Part shown: positions 36,799-50,000 of the stretch, in pieces
Layout: each line of letters begins with the position of its first letter
How positions within the stretch are numbered: the first letter of the stretch is position 1
Assembly (NCBI GenBank): GCA_025345505.1
Contig: JANVCC010000012.1
Location: 13,057,970-13,121,969 of the forward strand
Reading direction: 5' to 3'
DNA from: Todiramphus chloris collaris
Taxonomy: Eukaryota; Chordata; Aves; Coraciiformes; Alcedinidae
Length of the DNA stretch: 64,000 nucleotides
Translations under genes and position numbers: made by a program
The notes under the pieces: generated by a model
Databases searched by the model: none
What the model was told of the DNA's origin: nothing
What the model saw: the letters and a program-made list of their open reading frames with translations, nothing else

Positions 36799-38594
36799 CT
36801 AGCTTCACCCTGCAGGCCTCAGGGTCTTTGACACTGCGATGATTTACCTTCATTTGGGTTTCCCACTAGGGTTTTGTAGCTGCATCTTTTACTGTAAGAA
36901 ATTTGCAGAACTTCAGAACTTTCATTTCATGGCATATCAAATTTGACAGCACTTTTAAAATCCTTAAAACAGTTTAGGCCTAGTATGGAGTCCACACAAC
37001 TTTTTTATGCATAATTAGTGATGTCTGCACTTCTTTTTAATTTTTCAACACAAAAAGTCTGCAACCAGCTATGAAGTTTACTGTGTATTAAGCTTGACAA
37101 GTAATTCTCTAGTTACAACCAAAAAAGCTACAACAGCTGACATACACAAGTCTGTACTAAGGCAAACCCATAACTGCTGTTAATGTTGAAAGGCTGGAAA
37201 ACATGCTGGATCTCCAGTAGCCATTCTTATAAGCTATGGTGGGCAACAAGTTCCTGACTTTCATGGTCATCTTCAGGGGTTTCATATGCCATCTTAGTAT
37301 GACCAAATGAGGTGCTACTGTTTTACCACTGAAAATCTTAAGGAAATGATTGCAAAGGGAAAGCTTTAAGAATGAATACATTGAATTGCTGTATTCTGCT
37401 TTCAGTATGAAAATAAGGATTAGTAGCTGTAAAGATGGATGTAGAGTAGAAAGCTGTAGAAAGGATTAGAGGAATTTTGAAAATAACATAAAAGTCTGTG
37501 TCACTCAAATTCATACCAGGCTGGTGGGAAAGGGAGGACAGAAGTGATGAAATACAAAATTTTGGCATCTAGAGTTGAGACTGATGTGGCTAATAGCTTA
37601 TTCTTACTCAGGACTCTGAGTCCTGGATGATTCTTAAATCTAGACAGTGGAACATTTCTGGAAGATAGAGCAATGTTCTGGAAGTTAATAGGATGATGAA
37701 GAGGAGTTACTGTTGTGTCTACAGACAGGATAGCCTGGACAGAAGTACCTACAAATAGACTGCTGCCTGAAGTGACAAAAATTGTTTCCTTCCTGCTACC
37801 TTTTCTAGTTCTGGTTTTGTTTGGGTTTTTTTTGTTTGTTTTTAACCCCAAATGGCTTTCCTTTGATATTATCTTGAAAAAAATCTTTTGAGGTGGAAGC
37901 ACTAGATAACAGAGAGAAACAAAAACACAAACTGGAAGGTGAACCAGCACATTAAACATAAAAGAATCTGCAGAAGTAGTGAGGGTCAATTTGGTTTTGG
38001 TTGTCCCTTGGCTTCCTTATCTTACTTCAACATATACACCCTTGAATCACTGTAACATTCAGCATTGAAGAAAGGAGACAGAAGTGTATCCATGTTAACA
38101 GCCATGCGTGTTCAGGGTTGAGCTGCTTATTTAAATATGTGGACATGTGAGAATTACCATTGGAAGTATTTTCACTGTCAAAAAAGTTCATAGTGTGTTT
38201 GACTGTAAACTGCTTTCCTGGATTACTGTCTTGTGGTCATCACAAACAAGAACAACCACAGAAGCTCAGAGATATTACAGATTTCTGAGTATAACTAGGT
38301 TATAGGTAGGCAATCAAACAGACAATTGATGACCATGTGGTACCTTTTGTGATTGTTAGATAAAAACAGTTATTGTCTTTTTTTTTTTTTTCTATTAGAT
38401 TAGGAAGACTCAAGAGTCTGATTAGCATGAATGGTGCAAGATATTCAGTATGTGTAAATTGGTCTATCCCACTAAACCTAACATTATTCCTCTGGGGTTA
38501 TGTGGCCAGAGATGTTTTGTCTGATAAAATGAAATCTCTGCCATATTGCTGTAGTGCAAAGACAGGGATATAAAAATTTCTGAAATGTTCTCGT

Positions 38595-38893
38595 GGATGT
38601 CAGTCTCTCTTTCCAGGAAACAAGTGATAGGATGAGATGAAATGGTCTCAAGGTGTGCCAGGGGAGGCTTACATTGGACATTAGGAATAATTTCTTCACT
38701 GAAAGGGTTGTCAAGCACTGGAACAGGCTGCCCAGGGAATGGGTTGAGTCACCATCCCTGGAGATGTTTAAAAGGCATGTAGATGTGGTGCTAAGTGACA
38801 TGGTTTAACGGTGGGCTTGGCAGTTCTGGTTTAAGGGTTGGATTTGTTGGTCTTAAAGATCTTTTCCAACTTAAGTGATTCTATGATTCTATG
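38595..38893 (+). mobile_element. CR1 3' end with intact octamer tail (CR1-D)
   Basis: A plus-strand CR1 fragment covering the last part of ORF2 and the 3' UTR. Landmarks are AACAAGTGATAGGATGAGA, GGATATTAGG-like ACATTAGGAATAATTTCTTC, GAACAGGCTGCCCAGGGAA, GAGTCACCATCCCTGGAG, and the end GATCTTTTCCAAC with two perfect ATTCTATG octamers at 38878-38893. Open frames on the opposite strand (38464-38801) are antisense products of this element. It is among the best-preserved CR1 ends in the window, so it may be one of the younger insertions. Confidence 0.94.
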
Positions 38894-39070
38894 AAATCTG
38901 TTCTTTTTCTTGATACATTGGCTTGTTCTTTCTGGTTTAAAATGAAGTTATATGAGAGCGTTTGAAAAAATTACATTTTAGTCTAATTTTAGTATCATTT
39001 TCACACAGTTTTTCAGTATTTTGCACTGAATTTTAGATTAATTATTTTTTTTTACTGTTTTAGTTTGGTT

Positions 39071-39091
39071 TTCTCCAGATCATCTGGAGAA
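39071..39091. repeat. Palindrome with 10-bp perfect arms
   Basis: TTCTCCAGAT and ATCTGGAGAA are exact reverse complements separated by a single C. Function unknown; it could be a dimeric protein-binding site. Confidence 0.7.
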
Positions 39092-42000
39092 TGATATATC
39101 CGGTTTAATTCTAAACCACAACATCTAAATAGTTCTATATGTTGTGTATATCTCTATATCTTTTTTATCAAACATCCACTGTATCACTATATCTAATTCT
39201 GATTGCCACATTTTAGGTGTGTATAAAAAAGGGAGCTGAGCAGTAAAATGGTTGAACTTCTTATTAAAGGAAAAAACACCTCTTAGGGACAGTTAAATCC
39301 ACTAATTTCCTCTAGGGATGGGATACCTAAGAGATTCTTGAAAAAATGGGAGAGGGATCAGTCTAATTTTCCACTAAATACATTGAAGCAGCTGCAGCTC
39401 AACCATTAGATTAAATATTAAGAATGTCTTCATAACAATGTGAATACTTCAACAATAGATCATGTTGCTCAGGGAGGATACACTGCTAAAATTATCACTA
39501 GCTAAATACAATGGAAATGAATCCTGAGAACAGATTACCAGGAAGAAGCCTCTTCCTACACAAGTATTTCTGTCATTCATGTTGTGTGTGAAGAGTCTTT
39601 CAACACTGCAAGACCAGTAAGGAGCTTTGTAATCCTAATAAGACTTTATCTAGAACTGGTCTCCTCCCAGGTATTTAGAGTACATTTTGTTCTTGATTTA
39701 CAGTGTGTGAAGTGGAAGGTAAGATTTGAAGATTTTTACAGTGTGGTAAATCCCCGTGTAAGCATATAATTTCTTTGTAAACTATCTGTAGGTCTAGTTT
39801 CAGTTCACTGAAAAGCAAAATGCTTTCTGAAGATGAATACAGTGAACTCATCAACTCACAGAAAAGCCTGTTTACTGGGAAATATCTGCTTGTTCTGAAG
39901 TTATATGGTCTACACAAAAATTTCCTCCCTAAACTCCTCCATCACCTGAGGTATCAGAGACTTTTAGAGATGATCAAATATTGCATTGCATTCCTGAATT
40001 ACTACTGTACATAAACTTTGAGATTTCCCGTGGAAGCTTCTGAGTCACAACAGTGACTTTTTCTGTTATTTGCTAATCACTCCAGATTTTCTTACAATAC
40101 AACAAACATTCTGAGGCTCTTTAGAGACAGCAGGATTTAGGAGCTTTAATAGTTTTTGAACAATTATTTCATACTTGGAAAAGATATTCCTTGGACCAGG
40201 GACAGTAACTCAGGCTTTCCCTAGAATCTTATGAGTTTTTTATGAGTATTAGTCTGATATGTATTAAAAGATGTTTGAGAGTCTAATAGTCTAATATATT
40301 TGAGTAGTCTTAAGGTCTATGATTTTGTGATGGAGTTGAACACACAAAATATGGTGTTTAAGTCCTGCAATATTCACAAGAGGCAGATAAGTATCTCTAC
40401 AAGAGTTTCATCACTTCAGTTACAGCAGTATTAGGATTTTAGATTTAAGATTCTAGGAACTGTATAAGAAAATCATCTGATTACATTAAGTTAGCTGCTT
40501 GCCTTTTATATCCCTGAAGCTGAAAGGCACAAATGATGCATTAATTTTAGGGCTTTTTGCTACAGCTTTAGAATTCTTTGTCAATGTAGTGTTTCAGGAG
40601 GTTGTAAACACTATTTAATTTCACATGGGCAGAATGTCTTTCTTGCTTATTTACACGTGTTGAAGACAGCATTGTCTAGCCTTGTTTAAAAAACTAAACC
40701 AGAATAGCATTCTATTTCTATTAACAGTTAAACTAATTTCCAGCAACAGGGACAACCTAATTTTTCTCTATCTGGATCATGTGTATGCTGAATATATATG
40801 AAAAAAATGCGGGTTTCATTTGTTAATCCAGACTTGCTAGCATATATATGAAATTGCACATAAATAGGATAGATTAGGAAACCCTACCCTGTTGACACAG
40901 TTATATATGCTGTAACTTCGGTGGTGAGAAGTATAATAGGAAGGATGATATCAAAAGCCTGAACTGGTTTTGATTTTGGTTTTCTCATTTGAATTATAAA
41001 AAGAAATTTTTTAAAGTCTTTGAATGTTTTTTAATGCCTGTGATAACTTCTCACCTAAAAATTTTCTCTGTTTAGTAGCCATTTTCAGAGTCAGCCTGGA
41101 CCCATCACTTTAATACCATTAGTTCTTACTGAAGATAATACTGTCCTCATGCAGTTGTAAAGGCCCATAGAGCTTTGTTAAAACAAACAAATGTTATGTG
41201 TTAATCTTTATTAGTCTGTGAGCTTAATAACCATAACCAGGAAGAGTTTGTTGGTTTTTTTTAATTAAATTGCTCGCTGTTCATTATTTATGTTATCCCC
41301 AAAGGAATATCAGTGAAAAGGGTCAAAGTCTGATGGACGTCTGGCTGCTCATTTAAATTAACACATCTTCTGATTATAAGTGTGCATGTTGTGCTAAATG
41401 TGAAGATTTCTACATATTACAAAAATAGACGTTCTTTCTGAATGACAAAATGAGATCAGGATTTCTGGAAAAACTGTCTGCAGCTTGTGTTTGTGAGTAA
41501 CATGCCCATTATTTTATAGTAGCTGGCATCTCTGAAAATTCTGGAACAATAAAATGTCTGTTGCAAAATTGCTTTTAAAAATTATACAGGATATTTTAAT
41601 AGTATGTGTGGAAAAATATATCTTCTTTTATTAGATTGTTTCTGACAAACAAATAGCTGGTCAAAAACAGTCTTGGAGAGAGAAATAGAAGGGAAGATTT
41701 TACCTCATTATTCATATACCCATTATATTAATAAAAAATCACTATTTGAGAAGCTACAAACTTTACTTCAATTCATATAGCATTTACTTATCCCAGGGGC
41801 TAGCTGAACTATATATGAGAAGAACAATTCTTCCAAGTATTATTGGATTTCATGTTGCCTCTTTCCATTTTGAAGGGCTTTTTTTCAGTGCCTTGTAACT
41901 TCCTAACGTGTGTAGACCAGTTTTTATCTTCGGGTGATTTATTATGGCTTCTTTGCTGAAGCTGAGAAAAGAATACCACAAATCACTACCAGTTTGTGGT

Positions 42001-45000
42001 TTGGTACCATAAAACAGATTATCATAAACGAAATCTCATCAGTAGACAGTTTCTTTTCAGAGTATAGAGGCAAAGATAAACAATGATTTTGACCTGCAGA
42101 TCTACAAAAGAATTTGTTGTCATGTTACATTATTTCACAATGCACTAACACTATCAACTACCTCAATGGTTGCAGAATGTTAGGGATTTTGCCAAAATGA
42201 CTGCAACAACTCAGCCATCATCTTAAATTTCCATGCAAAAAATGTTTTTGCAATGATTATCAACAGTGTTTGATACTTTGTTAGAATTGCAAAATTTCCT
42301 TCCTGTTGCTGTTTTTCATTGCTTCAGATTTGGCTGTAAAAAGTCAGAAGGACTGAGGTACCCAGAAAAAAGGAGTAGGTGTAATGCAGTGCCATCCCAA
42401 ACAAGTCATCACAGAACCGCAACCTAGACCCCACAGTCTTTTTTCACTGCAGGGCTCTGACTGATGGCATGACCTGTGTTGTGGGACATCTGGCAGCCCA
42501 TCCAACCTTGTTCTATGCACAGTCAGGTGCAGCTTGGGATATGTATCAAATCAAATTGCCTTTGTGGCCATGTTTGTATTACTACTCATAAAATAGTGCT
42601 TGTTAAGTGCTGCAGAAGTTAGCTGAACCCATTTTGATCAAGCCTCTCTTAATTATACCAAAACTACAATAATTTGCCCCCTGAATAATTAATAATTCCC
42701 TTTTCTGAGGATTGTGTGTTCTGCAAAATGTCGCTACTTCCAGCCCTATTCTATATCAAGGAATGTGTTTCCACTGTGCACCACATATAAAGTCCACGTA
42801 GACCATATAGAGACAGCTGTACTTGTCCCATATCTATATTATAATGAATTAATATATATAGCTATAGTTGACATCTGCACCATTCCATTGAACTAATTGA
42901 GATTATATAACATTTTCATGCAAATGACTATCTGAAATAAAATTTGCTGCTTGCTATATATTCATAAATCTTCATCAAAGTTGTATAAAGGGATATCATC
43001 TTCCTTATAATTGATGGAAAGCATCTTTGTCCATCCAAAGATCATACTAGAATTATTTTTCATGCTAGTACAGAAACATTTGCTGATGGAAAACCAGACA
43101 CATTTCTTCACAACTTCCTTCCAGTTAATTCCTTTTTTTTTGTCAGTCTCCATTATGCCTGTAGCCTGAGGAAGTCAAGAGATAAAACCCAACAACTACA
43201 GAGCAGCTTCCAGTTAATAAATTACAGACCATCATAGGGGACAAGTTAGTAATCCTTTCTGGCCTGAATGAAAACAAAACCCATAATTTAAAGAATTTGT
43301 CAGTGACCTCATTTAAAAAGCCCTCCTGTCAGGTACACAATATGGAAACATCTGTTACTTGCCCCAGTAGTTCATTTATACTCCTTTTCTTACAAGTTGT
43401 AATCTTGCCAAATATTTACTTTTGTGTTTTTTCTTGATAAATAACTGCCATTGCTGTGAAAAGTGTATTTAGTATAAAGAGAATTACATATTCTGTTCCT
43501 TATTAGTGTGCTTTAAAGCCACACCAAAAATATACTGATACTTGGCTGCTGCTCTGTAGTGCTTCAGAAGTATAAGTTTGTAGTTTGACTGATTAGTTTC
43601 CACCACCATTAAAGAGAAGCAGCTGCAGCTCTGAATAAAATTGTGCTAATGAAGCTTTCAAAGTGGTGATCAAAAGCAGACTTTGCTCTTTCAGTTGTAC
43701 ACTTTTCTGAAGATAGCTAATTGTGCTGTCTCAGCAAAATGTGTATATCAAAGCAGCTGAATCATACATTTCAGTGGGAACTTTAGAGCATGTTTAACAC
43801 ATTATGATGGCTTATCTTTGTCACATTTAGTCTGTCATTTGCGGAAGAGCAGAAAGTGATTAACTGTATTTTTAGCACTGATTCATGTAGTCAATCAAAA
43901 GTCTGAATATGAAGAATATTCTATATTTGCTCATAGATAACTATATTTACATGGCTGTGAAGATGCACATATCTAGATTACTGCTACCTTATGCAATATT
44001 TTTGATAAAATGTACAAATGCCATAACTTCAAGAAGAATTTCAGTCTGCTGGACAGACAAGACAAAGTTGTGTGAGGGGTTTGGGCACAATGCCATGGTC
44101 TGCCACAAGCTCTCTGTCAGATGTCCCGGAACAGTCTGCTAAAATTGAATTTTTAACATATTTTGGCATCTGAGGATAAAGCAATATACCACCAGGAAAT
44201 TCCCTTTGTATGTTCAAGCAAAGGCAAATTATTCCCAGGTCAGTTAAAACTCCTTATACCCTTCTACTAACTTCGGAGAGCAAATGTTGATGCCCGTAGT
44301 GATTTCTGAACAGCCATTTTTAGACTGGTGTAGCACTGAAGTGACCTACCTCTTGCTAGTTTCACCACTTACTGAAACACATTTCAGTCCCTTCCACACT
44401 GTAGGAAAACCTACATGCAGCAGGGGCATGCTTTGTCATGCTGGAAACTGTCAACAAAGTGAAAAATAAAAAAAAATCAAAACCATTAATGTAATAAAAC
44501 CAACAGACTGTAAGATATTTAAAAAAAAAAAAAAACAACCCACACATGGGTGACCAGTTGAACAGAATTACTGGTAATGATATTTTTTATATTTCTTTAA
44601 ACTTATTTTTCAAGTTTAAGTGATGCCAAAGAACTTTTTAGGAGATGTGTCAGAGTCCCTATGGAAGAGCCACCCAGCTCTCCTGATAAAAGACTTATCT
44701 TGTCTGTTGAACAGTTGTCAATTGCTTTGTAGTTATGGGTTTTGTCTGTTTAATACAAACTGACTGCAGAATGAATCCAAGGACTTTATGGATTTTCGGT
44801 TTAAATTGCTTTGATACATATAACAAACTTATCAACTAGATTCCTGGGTGGTGTATCTACATAATAAAATCATGGGACTACTTTGAAGTATATTGAATTA
44901 TGTATCTTCTCTGGATGGCAAGGTTTTTCTTTTAACTCAATCCACTAGATGTCATTACATTGTCTACCCTACTATGTCTTTATTCTTGATATTCAAATTG

Positions 45001-46532
45001 TGATAATAATTACATATCTATTGTGCAGTATCCTTGTTTGGCCACTTTTACATTCAACTTTGAATGTATTAGGCTCAGACAAGATAATGTTATTCTAAAT
45101 GTTTTAAAATGTTTTAAATGTTAATTCTTGGGAAAGCAACATGCCAAATAATATTTTTATGGTTTATATTAGTAGAGGATAACTTGGATGTTATACATAA
45201 ATATTCTGACCTTTCTAAATGCTTATCAGTTCAATAATAGGAATTATTGCTGCAAAAAATTACTTTTTGTATTTATTATAATGTTCTACATGGTCTTCAT
45301 AGAAAATATTAATTATGTCTTTCATTCTGCCTTTCTTCTGTTTCTCTATATGTCTTTTTAACTTAGTTACAGTTCAGTGAAATTATATGATTAAATCCTT
45401 GTTTCACAAAAGTAATCTTCTTCGTGATGTTCTGAGAATTATTTTATTCACAAAGACAATACCATGAAGACAGAAAAGAGAAAGGTCAAACTAAGACAAA
45501 ACTTGAAATTCTTTTAGTATCTGTTAATTTCCCTTCATCTATAGAATATATGCCATCATCTTTATTTCCATTCTTTATCAAACCAGAAATTAAGTGGAAA
45601 ATCTTCCTTCCATTAGCACTGTTATATATTCTTAGTCAATACTGCATTTCATTCTCTAGTCTTCAGTATCAAACAATACCTTCTAATAATTTGTACTGCT
45701 TTATGAATTTTCAACAACTGTATTAAATATTTTAGATGCATCCTGTACTTTCAGACTATTCTGATTTTTTTTATTAATTAATAAGATTAGAAGACCTAAC
45801 CTAAATGTTGCAACAGTGTTCAAACTTCTGAAATAAATTAATAATATTCAAACACTGCTCAATTTGAATAGGTAAGATAGGGAAAGGAATAAGCAATAAT
45901 AACTGCTAATCAAAAAAAAAAAAGTAATAAAGAAAACTGATCCATTTATCTACACATTGTGCAACTTCCACATAACAGGTGTTCAGTTCTCTGTCATTCT
46001 CTAATTTTTTAACTAAAATCTCATTATTTACAGTATTTTTCAAAAATCTTACTACTGAGATATGTTTTATTCTTTTAAGGATGAAAGCATACAAACAAAC
46101 TAAAGCAATGTATACCAAAAATGGAATGTATTAATTTAATTTAATTTGAGATATATAATCAGACTTAATATGTCAGATTCCACTAATATAAGTTGATTTA
46201 TGATGAGAGTAAAATGAGGGGAAAAAAAAAAAAAAAAAGATTAAGGTAACTCTGGATGTCAGAATTGATCTCAAAGTTATGTATCTATGTAATTATATAT
46301 ACGTACAGTTACTTATCAGTTACACATAAATATACAAATAAATATTTACTTGATTCATTTTTAATGTTGCAGCTGTCTATTGAAATCACGCATTGCTCTA
46401 AAGTATAACTTGTCTTTTAGTCATCCAATCTATAGTGGTATTTCAGAGGTATTCCTGTCTTGTAATCCTTACATTTTTTTTTTCTGGATTATTTCATTAT
46501 TTCACTTGCTCTTTGCACTCTCTTTGCTGCTG

Positions 46533-46562
46533 ATATATATATATATATAATTTTTTTTTTTT
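46533..46562. repeat. AT microsatellite followed by T12
   Basis: An (AT)n run at 46533-46549 is followed by a T run of twelve at 46551-46562. Confidence 0.85.
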
Positions 46563-49500
46563 ACCAAGGTTATAAAACATGGACAAATTAGATGTCCTAT
46601 TTTGAGAGCTTGTTGAACAGAAACTCTATAAAAAATTCAACTTTGCTAACAGCTGTATTTGCAATCAAGATGCCCAAACACCAATTAGTTTGAGGAATGT
46701 TTGCAGAGATTCATTAGCCACATGTGGATTGAAGTAAATGGTTTCCCCAGGCTTCCCAGCGGGCAAGCCACCACATGGTTTACTACTTCCACAGTTTTTA
46801 CCCTATATTCTGTCCCATTGAACTACTTTGTGTTTTTTCTGAGCACATATATGTTCTTATACCTGAAGATGGTCCTTCAACAAAAAGTCTGAGACTCCTG
46901 AGGCTAATGTGGGAATCCCTTCTACCACTGTCCAAACTCAGAACTGTACAAAAGTTATGAACACAGTGGGTTATTTTCTAAAATTCTTATTGGGAGTTGT
47001 TAATTTAAGCTTATTTTACTCTATAAAATTTTACTTCCAATTCCTAAGTTTTTCAGATCATGGCTTCATCTGGTAAAATTGAGCTGAGTCTTTTGAAATG
47101 TATGTGAATTGAGACAATACTTAAATTTCAGATACTAAGAAATTATGTTAGATGACCAAATACAATATTAATTTGAATTCATAAGCATTTCCATTAGAAA
47201 GACATTTGAAATAATAGAAGAAAAAGTGCATTGAGTGAGGTGCTTGTTTTTCCTCTTTACACTTTCTCCATCTCTGCAACTAGTGCTTTTCCCAAAAATC
47301 TCTGAAAATAACCTTCAAAATCTTTGTGTTCACTGAGGGGAGATTTTTGATTAAACCTCTTTGTTAACTAAAGAAAATAGAAAAGGAAAGCTGTTTACAT
47401 CTTTGTTTTAAAATCCCCTTATTTTCTTTTATTTTTGTCTGAAAAGATAAATTTATAATTCTTTTCAGCTAAAATAGTTTTTAACTTTTTTTTTTACAAA
47501 CTACACTCTTAATCTGCAGTTTATTTTCTAAGATATTATTTTTTTAAATGGGTTGTGTAAGACTCTTGGTGACAAAAATGTTAAATTTCTGCTCTTATTC
47601 ATAGGAAAAGATTATTAATGAAGTCACTCTGGAAGTCCAGTGAGAATTACATATTATATGTCATAAATGCAATAATATGTTTGCCTTGTTTCTTAGAGAG
47701 TGATCCAAAAATGTCATTGCAAAGTCTTATATAACAAATAATTCTCTTCAGAAATGAAAAGGAGTTTTAAAATAAATGGTATATAACAGTTTTGTGAAGA
47801 CAGATGTTGGAATTGCTAGAAAAGAAAGAGGAAAATTATATTGTACATCAGAAAGGTTGTCCTTTTCAAGGTCTCCAACCCCAGGTCCTATCAGATTCTC
47901 CCAGTTCTTCCAGCCATTGAGCCACAGGTGCCCCTTATCTGCTTTCAACCTAATTTTGAAATGATTCCTTAATGAGTCATACCACCTCAGAGAATTAAGG
48001 AAATGGTTCAGTAGCACCCCTTCTCACCTTTACAACATGTTCAGTATTATCCTTGGTGTCCATGCTTTTGTGTTTTAGCTCAAATGATTTATACAAGAAG
48101 ATCAATGTGGGAAGGAAAAAAACAATGTGGGTCAGAAATTACAAACTGGGTAGCCTTGTCATCTAAAACCTTAGACCCTTGTGCATCAAAGTGCTTTTGC
48201 TCATTCCATAGTCTGAATGAGACTGGGAGCTGGAGAGTATACTACACACCAGTAGGAAGACACTTTGCATGGTGCTGGGCACTGCTATTTTTCCTCTCAG
48301 AAAAAGTAAAGTACAGGCAGAGAAGGCAGGCTTTCCAGTGAATCTTTGGTTTACTTCTCAGCTTGCTTGCTCCTTCCCTTGTTAGTTTGAAGAGACCCTC
48401 TCTGACAACTGTTTCTTGAAAGCTGACTTCAGTCACCCAACTGTGCTTAATCTCAGGAGTCTCAGGTACAGTGATACTCTGCCTGCAAAAGCTATGTTGG
48501 TATGGTTACTCTCTTGGGGAAAACAGAGTGAAAGATGGGTTGTTTTTTTTTCCTTTCTTCCCCTTTTCAAGCTCTAATCATATGTAGATGGCTGGGAGAA
48601 TCCAATAGTAAAATTTTCCTCAGTTGAAATATAAAGGAAATAGAAAGGAATTTTTTTTAAAAAGAGTTCTCTAGGCTTTTCTGACAAGTGATTCAAAAAT
48701 TATCTTTCAGTACTACTACTTATGCTAGTTAAAATTTTCCAATCCAGTTGTCTTTCCCTGCTATAGAGCAAGGCCCAATAACAAGGACACCCTCAACTTC
48801 CATATCTAGGATCTGGGCCAAAAGGGTATAACATTTTGTGTGGTAGTTGCTTACTGTACGTGACAGTTTAAACCTGATTCAGTGTGACATTACAATCCTT
48901 TTCCTTCTGTCATTTTATTCTGTCTGCTGATATCACTTCATATCCCCAGTCCACCTTGCCTTTGCAGCAGTTCTACTGTAGAGTAGCACTGTGTGTGTAC
49001 GACCTTGCAGCTGGAGGAAGGTGTGTAACCTTTTCTGGTACCCGTTTTTCTGCTCGTCTGTGACAGAAGAACACAAGAATCAATTCTGGAGACCATCCTC
49101 ATTGAATTTTACAATTAGTTTTTAATGTTAGAGGTTTTAAAAAATATTCCTCTTCTAATAACATCTATTGAGAGTTCAAAAAGCATCTCTCTTTGAGTAG
49201 TGCCAAGTTTGTGCTTGTTTCTGGCCACAGAACTGATTACCAGGCATTTGAAAGGAAAAGTGTTTTCCAACAAGGACTTCACTGTAAAATGTGTTGTCAG
49301 AAAATTACTAGTTACTGAGTTTTTTCTGACATATGTTCAACAAGGTCAGCTGAACTGCAAGTTGATTGCATGAGAATACATATTGATTTTTTTTTTCCTT
49401 TTCTCCCCTTAAAATTTACTTGACAAATTTCCGTTTAATATTTGTTTACAAATGTTTCACTTTACATTATGACCTAAATGAAGCAAGTAATAAATGACTT

Positions 49501-49789
49501 AAATGAAGGAGTATATGTCTCCACAGTATGGAGGAGAAAACACAGGTGGTTTAGTGAGTGCTTAACTAAATTTCCACCACATTTTTTCTTTCCAGTACTA
49601 CCAAAGACTTCCTGTAGCACCTTGGTTACATAAATGAAAGTCTCTGAACCTCATTTTTTACCTACAAAATGAGAAATTCATATATAATATGAATAATATG
49701 CATAAGTAAGGGGATATTGTGTTGTGAATAGAGTGATATTAATATCTGATTCTCTTTTAAATATGAACTATACATCCATTTTCTGAGAA

Positions 49790-50000
49790 TGGCCACGGTC
49801 AAGGAAATCTCCCACTAGACTGGGTTGCTCATCCAGCCTGGTCTTAAACACTTCCAGGGATGAGGCATCCAAAACTTCTCTAGACAACCTGTTATAGTAT
49901 CTCCCCACACTCATAGTAAAGAACTAGTTCCTAATGTCTAATCTAAATCTAACCTGCTCTAGTTAAAAAACATTGCCCCTTGTCCTGTCACCACATGCCC
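49790..50000 (-). mobile_element. CR1 3' UTR/ORF2-end scrap without tail (CR1-E)
   Basis: A minus-strand CR1 fragment: CCCACTAGACTGGGTTGCTC, CCAGCCTGGTCTTAAACAC, CTTCCAGGGATG, TCCTAATGTCTAATCTAAA and CCTTGTCCTGTCACC match the antisense CR1 3' region in order. The octamer tail that should lie to the left of 49790 is absent, as is everything beyond 50000. Loss of the 3' tail is unusual for CR1 and implies a later deletion or extreme decay. Confidence 0.85.

Larger units (their letters stand above)
34953..38594. other. AT-rich unique DNA with unassigned open frames and one GC-rich islet
   Basis: No named gene. Open frames overlap on both strands at 35327-35626. A 26-base-spaced direct repeat of GGTTTCCTGAATTTTC is at 36189-36204 and 36215-36230. 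A GC-richer islet is at about 36700-36860. A set of minus-strand frames at 37157-37989 includes one of 162 codons with no recognised domain. Confidence 0.5.
38894..49789. other. 10.9 kb of AT-rich DNA without recognisable transposons or genes
   Basis: The longest stretch free of any repeat I can recognise. It contains a 21-base palindrome at 39071-39091, a 9-bp-arm palindrome at 45049-45068, A17 after GGGG at 46218-46238, and (AT)n plus T12 at 46533-46562. Open frames of up to 89 codons (47748-48017, minus) have no domain I recognise. Confidence 0.5.

Noticed and set aside
38464..38801. 84- and 105-codon minus-strand frames
   Set aside because: Antisense to the CR1-D 3' end.
39700..39715. 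Possible 15-base microexon between TTTACAG and GTAAGA
   Set aside because: Too short to support without transcript data; such chance pairs are frequent.
45049..45068. Palindrome with 9-bp arms and a two-base centre
   Set aside because: Length is near the chance expectation and the sequence is AT-rich; no further context.
47748..48017. 89-codon minus-strand frame with a tryptophan-rich stretch
   Set aside because: No recognised motif and no convincing splice sites.
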